From NCBI RefSeq assembly GCF_022341425.1, contig NZ_JABFUC010000019.1, forward strand, positions 1 to 64,000: DNA of 64,000 bases. Direction: 5' to 3'. Positions 60,763 to 64,000 of the stretch are shown one piece after another. The first letter of the stretch is position 1. Each line of letters begins with the position of its first letter. The notes below the pieces were generated by a model that was given only the letters and a program-made list of their open reading frames with translations, was not told where the DNA came from and searched no databases. Source of the DNA: Billgrantia campisalis (GTDB lineage Bacteria; Pseudomonadota; Gammaproteobacteria; Pseudomonadales; Halomonadaceae). Both the position numbers and the translations under genes were made by a program.

Positions 60763-62682
60763 ATGTCACTGATCAAGCAGCTGTGGCTGACCATCGTGAT
60801 ACTGCTGATACTGGCATTCGTCGGCAGCCTGTTCGTCAGCATCAGCAGCAGCCGACACTATATCGAGCAGGAAATCCGCATCAAGAACAGCGACAACGCC
60901 AACGCCTTGGCGCTGTCCATGAGCCAGCTGGAAAAGGACCCGGTGATCCTCGAGCTGCTGCTGGCCGCCCAGTTCGATACCGGCCACTATCGCCGCATCG
61001 AGCTGCGCGACCCCGAAGGGGAGATCATCGAACGCCGAGTAGGCGATGAGACAATCGACACCGTGCCCGCCTGGTTCGCAAGCCTGATCCAGTTCGATGT
61101 CCCGCCGGGACGCGCCGTGGTACAGGATGGCTGGCGCCAGTACGGCACTCTGATCCTCGAGAGTCACCACAGCTTTGCCTACCACTCCCTGTGGCGAAGC
61201 AGCCTGACACTCGCCGGCTGGTTCGCTATCGCCGGGGCCATCAGCCTGCTGCTGGCCGCCTGGATCGTGCGCACCATCCGCCTGCCGCTGCGCAACGTGG
61301 TGCGCCAGGCCAAGGCGATTGGCGAGCAGCGCTTCGTTGAGTCGCCGGAGCCGAGAACCCGCGAACTGCGCGAGCTGGTCAGGGCCATGAACCGCCTGGC
61401 CGAGAACGTGCGCGGCATGCTGGGCAGAGAGAGCGAAAAACTCGACCAGCTCAGGCGCCGCCTGCAGCACGACCCGGTGACCGACACCCTCGCCCGAGCC
61501 CCCTTTCTGGAGCACCTCGAGGTAAGCCTGGGCAGCCACAGCCACGATGCCAGCGGTACGCTGGCCATGATACGGGTGGGCAATCTCGCCGAGATCAATC
61601 AGCAGCTCGGCCACCAGAAAACCGATGCCTTGCTGGTCGGACTGGCGCGCAGTCTCAAGCAACTGAGCCTGATGAACGGCGATGGGCGGGTCGGCCGGCT
61701 CAACGGCAGCGACTTCGCCCTGCTCATTCCCCGGGCCCATGACCTGAAGGGGCTGGGTGAGGAATTGACGGAGCGACTCGAGGGGCTTGCCAGCGAGTAT
61801 GGCACACTCCTGACGCTGCCCTCGGCGCTGACGGAATACCGCCAGGGCAAGAGCCGAGAAACCCTGATGGCTAGCCTCGACGGGGCCCTGGCCGCCGCCG
61901 AGAACCAGGGCGAGCTCGGCCAGGTAATCGTCGAATCTTCCGAGCAGGAAGCCCTCTTCACTAGCCATGACGAGTGGCGGAATGCGCTTGAGAAAGCCCT
62001 GCAACAGGGGGTCTATCTCGCCCACTTCCCGGTGCTGGACACCCAGGGCAAGCTGCTGCACTACGAAGCCCCCACGCGTCTCAAGCTCAAGGGAGAATGG
62101 CACCCCGCCGGGGTTTTCCTGCCGTGGATTTCGCGCCTGGACATGTCCACCGAACTGGATCTCGCAGCCGTCGCCGCGGCTCTCGACGATACGGCGCAAA
62201 GCGGCAAGTCCATAGGCATCAACCTTTCCCCGCGCTCGCTGCGTGACGGTCGATTCGTCAGCGAGCTGATATCGCTGCTTCGCGCCCACCCGGAAGGGGC
62301 TGCACGACTCTGGCTGGAACTACCAGAAGCCGTCGCCGTACAGAACCCCACCGGGTTCAGCAGCCTATGTCGGGAAGTGCAGACCCTGGGCTGCCGAATG
62401 GGGCTCGAACATGCGACCAGCCAGTTTGCTCAGATAGAGGGGCTTCAGCATCTTGGCCTCAGCTACCTGAAGATCGATGCCTCGCTGAGCAAGGATATCG
62501 AGCACCACCAGGAGCACCAGAGCCTGCTGCGCGGCATGGCGACACTGGCCCATTCGCTGGGTATCCTGATCATCGCCGAGGGCGTCGAGAGCAGGACGGC
62601 GGCCCAAACCCTGTTCGACCTTGGCCTGGACGGCGCCACCGGCCCGGGAGTTCGCCAGAACGGCAGTGAGCTGATCGACTGA
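60763..62682 (+). CDS. lapD: c-di-GMP receptor LapD (degenerate GGDEF-EAL)
   Basis: LapD holds LapG inactive when it binds c-di-GMP. This 639-residue protein has helices near residues 7-26 and 146-169 around a periplasmic domain with GWRQYGTL (Trp124, the expected LapG-contact Trp). HAMP then follows, then a GGDEF domain reduced to NGSDF at 314-318 and an EAL domain reading YEAPTRL. The DDFG motif of active EAL domains is lost (LEHA). It is thus a receptor, not an enzyme. GGGAGAG precedes the ATG at 60763. Confidence 0.9.
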   Translation: MSLIKQLWLTIVILLILAFVGSLFVSISSSRHYIEQEIRIKNSDNANALALSMSQLEKDPVILELLLAAQFDTGHYRRIELRDPEGEIIERRVGDETIDTVPAWFASLIQFDVPPGRAVVQDGWRQYGTLILESHHSFAYHSLWRSSLTLAGWFAIAGAISLLLAAWIVRTIRLPLRNVVRQAKAIGEQRFVESPEPRTRELRELVRAMNRLAENVRGMLGRESEKLDQLRRRLQHDPVTDTLARAPFLEHLEVSLGSHSHDASGTLAMIRVGNLAEINQQLGHQKTDALLVGLARSLKQLSLMNGDGRVGRLNGSDFALLIPRAHDLKGLGEELTERLEGLASEYGTLLTLPSALTEYRQGKSRETLMASLDGALAAAENQGELGQVIVESSEQEALFTSHDEWRNALEKALQQGVYLAHFPVLDTQGKLLHYEAPTRLKLKGEWHPAGVFLPWISRLDMSTELDLAAVAAALDDTAQSGKSIGINLSPRSLRDGRFVSELISLLRAHPEGAARLWLELPEAVAVQNPTGFSSLCREVQTLGCRMGLEHATSQFAQIEGLQHLGLSYLKIDASLSKDIEHHQEHQSLLRGMATLAHSLGILIIAEGVESRTAAQTLFDLGLDGATGPGVRQNGSELID

Positions 62683-62692
62683 TGGATTCATA

Positions 62693-62701
62693 GGGGGGGG
62701 G
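62693..62701 (+). repeat. Nine-base G tract after lapD
   Basis: Nine G residues lie 10 bases after the lapD stop in a short gap before a convergent gene. It is noncoding and may be slippage-prone or a base-calling risk. Confidence 0.5.
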
Positions 62702-62728
62702 CGCCGATCGCCTCCCCTTCCCATAGGC

Positions 62729-63064
62729 TCAGATCACGCCGCTATCGTCGTCGGAATCCGACATCAGCCCCACGCTGTTGAGACGCTGGCGCAGCGACTG
62801 ACGCTCCATCAGCTTGCGCTGAGCCGGCTCCGGCAGGTCGGTAAAGCTGATCACGCTCTTGTCCATCAGCACCTCGATCACGTCCTCCAGCACGCGCACG
62901 AAATCCAGGTCGGATTTCGACAGCGCCTGGTTCTTCATCTCATCGTCATCCCCGACGAACGCCTGGAGCTCCGGTGAGCAAGGGGGTGAGAATTCCTTGC
63001 ATTCGTCGGTGGCCTCACGGCTGACCTGCACGATCTCGCCCGATTCGTTGCGTTTGATGAACAC
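62729..63064 (-). CDS. Small acidic protein, often mislabelled tryptophan synthase beta-like
   Basis: This 111-residue acidic protein begins MFIKRNESGEIVQVSREATD, has LDFVRVLEDVIEVLMDKSVISFTDLP and ends SDSDDDSGVI. It resembles a conserved small protein of Pseudomonas and Halomonas that databases sometimes name tryptophan synthase beta-like, though it has no PLP site or similarity in size to TrpB. No signal peptide or membrane segment is visible. It is convergent with lapD and lies downstream of the RTX adhesin on the same strand. Confidence 0.75.
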   Translation of the reverse strand: MFIKRNESGEIVQVSREATDECKEFSPPCSPELQAFVGDDDEMKNQALSKSDLDFVRVLEDVIEVLMDKSVISFTDLPEPAQRKLMERQSLRQRLNSVGLMSDSDDDSGVI

Positions 63065-63101
63065 GTGCCTCTCCCGAAGTGATAACTCCGCTTAGCTTAG
63101 C

Positions 63102-63132
63102 AAAAAGCCCCGCCCGGCGAACCGGTCGGGGC
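63102..63132 (-). terminator. Rho-independent terminator of the RTX adhesin gene
   Basis: On the minus strand GCCCCG-ACCGG and CCGGG-CGGGGC form a stem (one bulge) with loop TTCG, followed by TTTTT. It begins about 20 bases after the adhesin stop and precedes the small acidic gene. Confidence 0.85.
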
Positions 63133-63153
63133 GAGGTTGTGGCTAGGTAGTGG

Positions 63154-64000
63154 TTACTGGTCGATATTTAGGTGATTATTATTAATCAGATGCTCGATAA
63201 AGTCTTCACTACTCTGACCATTCATAGAATAATCATTAAGTGTTATGACTTGATCTGCCTTATCTAAAGCATCTTGCCAATTGGTCACACCATCCATTTC
63301 ACCAGCCGTGCTAATATATAGGATTGTATTCCCTCCATCATCTTCTGCTGCAAACAGATAGTCCAATGGCTCTTCGTTACCGCTTGAGAACAGGTCCGTA
63401 AATTTCAGACTATCACCTTCGCTTGAATCAAAATCCATGACCCAGTCCTTCGCAGGGTCACTGGAAGTGCCTTGATCATTATTGCTTCCAAAGTCCCATT
63501 GGAAGGTGTCGGCACCCGCACCACCGTAGAGAATATCGTCCCCCGCGCCGCCGATGAGGATGTCGTTCCCACTGGAACCGACAAGCACATCATCCTCTTC
63601 TCCCCCGGTCAAGAGATAGCCTGGAGAACCATCATTACCAGCCAGAGTCAACTCGAGCCCTAGTGACTCGGCGACATCCCCGTCTCCATCAACGGCCGAA
63701 ACGTCAAAACTCAAGTCTAGCCCCTCAACATTGAACCCACCGCCGAAGACAAGCTGATCCAATGTAAACTGGGCTCCCGTACTAGAAGAAAACGTGCCAT
63801 CGGCATTATCTACATTTACCGGAGCATAGTTGGATGGCATCGCCTCCAGCGTGAGTTTTTCGAACTCCAGCCCATCTGGATGTTGGAAGACGAAGGGCTG
63901 GCTGGATCCATCCAGCAAGACATATGAACTAAATTCACCTCCACCCACCAGTTCTGCTGTCCACTTGACCACCAATTGAGTGTCGCTTCCCGAGGTGCGG
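63154..64000 (-). CDS. RTX-type surface adhesin, C-terminal end (partial)
   Basis: This is the last ~280 residues of a protein that continues beyond the right edge; the frame is open to base 64000. It has a type I secretion pattern: an Ig-like stretch (VDGDGDVAESLG), then calcium-binding RTX nonapeptides (GSSGNDILIGGAGDDILYGGAGAD), and a C-terminal T1SS target domain with FQWDFG, WVMDFDSSEGDSLKFTDLF and NNNHLNIDQ. Base composition is clearly more AT-rich than neighbours. With LapG and LapD beside it, it is probably the LapA-type adhesin they control. The N-terminal LapG cleavage site is outside the window. Confidence 0.85.
   Translation of the reverse strand, partial: RTSGSDTQLVVKWTAELVGGGEFSSYVLLDGSSQPFVFQHPDGLEFEKLTLEAMPSNYAPVNVDNADGTFSSSTGAQFTLDQLVFGGGFNVEGLDLSFDVSAVDGDGDVAESLGLELTLAGNDGSPGYLLTGGEEDDVLVGSSGNDILIGGAGDDILYGGAGADTFQWDFGSNNDQGTSSDPAKDWVMDFDSSEGDSLKFTDLFSSGNEEPLDYLFAAEDDGGNTILYISTAGEMDGVTNWQDALDKADQVITLNDYSMNGQSSEDFIEHLINNNHLNIDQ

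Noticed and set aside
1..64000. CRISPR, tRNA, rRNA, IS elements, integrases or toxin-antitoxin pairs
   Set aside because: None was seen on either strand by eye. Short repeats found are the two structured copies and homopolymer tracts described.

Overview
The window looks like a chromosomal segment of a high-GC gammaproteobacterium, most likely Halomonas or a close relative in the Halomonadaceae. This is inferred from gene order and protein style, not from a marker search. The supports are the gyrA-serC-pheA-(tyrA-aroA fusion)-cmk-rpsA cluster, the rdgC, pqiABC and lapG/lapD genes, and the acidic protein tails. No rRNA, tRNA, CRISPR array, insertion sequence or prophage was seen. Genes are dense, intergenic gaps are short, and many long open frames on the opposite strand are only GC-driven shadows.

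Bases 1-2600 hold a histidine-utilisation edge: the start of hutU facing left, a YjiH-type membrane protein facing right, two TGTATATACA operators between them, and the repressor hutC. Next come hrpB and a gapdh-arsJ pair for arsenate export as 1-arseno-3-phosphoglycerate (5.2-7.4 kb).

The purine block (7.4-16.3 kb) has a RutR-family repressor divergent from xdhABC, then guanine deaminase and an NCS2 purine permease. RutR-type palindromes (TGACCAnnTGGTCA) sit in front of xdhA and, as a pair, in front of the permease. An adenine/adenosine deaminase lies nearby at 20.4-21.4 kb. Together these would import purines and convert adenine and guanine to hypoxanthine, xanthine and urate.

The redox block (16.4-27.3 kb) has a small cytochrome c, a deletion remnant joining msrP to msrQ, a di-haem cytochrome c peroxidase, a chemoreceptor, and a cytochrome bd-type (CIO-like) oxidase with its CydDC assembly exporter. 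The middle (27.4-45.7 kb) carries envelope and transport genes: a Ca/Na antiporter, pqiABC, rhlE, two drug/metabolite transporters, an ABC-HlyD exporter trio, asparaginase, DUF2789, an HDOD-GGDEF diguanylate cyclase, a TVP38 membrane protein and a short unlisted membrane ORF.

The aromatic amino acid, serine and translation cluster follows on the minus strand (45.8-55.8 kb). The right end has a thioesterase, rdgC, an acyltransferase, a CDF metal exporter and a Lap-type biofilm switch. In that switch the LapG protease and LapD c-di-GMP receptor sit beside the C-terminus of a large, more AT-rich RTX adhesin that runs off the window.

The observations most worth following are a structured dispersed repeat with compensatory base changes (two copies), the RutR purine regulon, the msrP-msrQ fusion remnant, the CydA GRAPW substitution, and the HutC-controlled YjiH protein as a candidate histidine or urocanate transporter.
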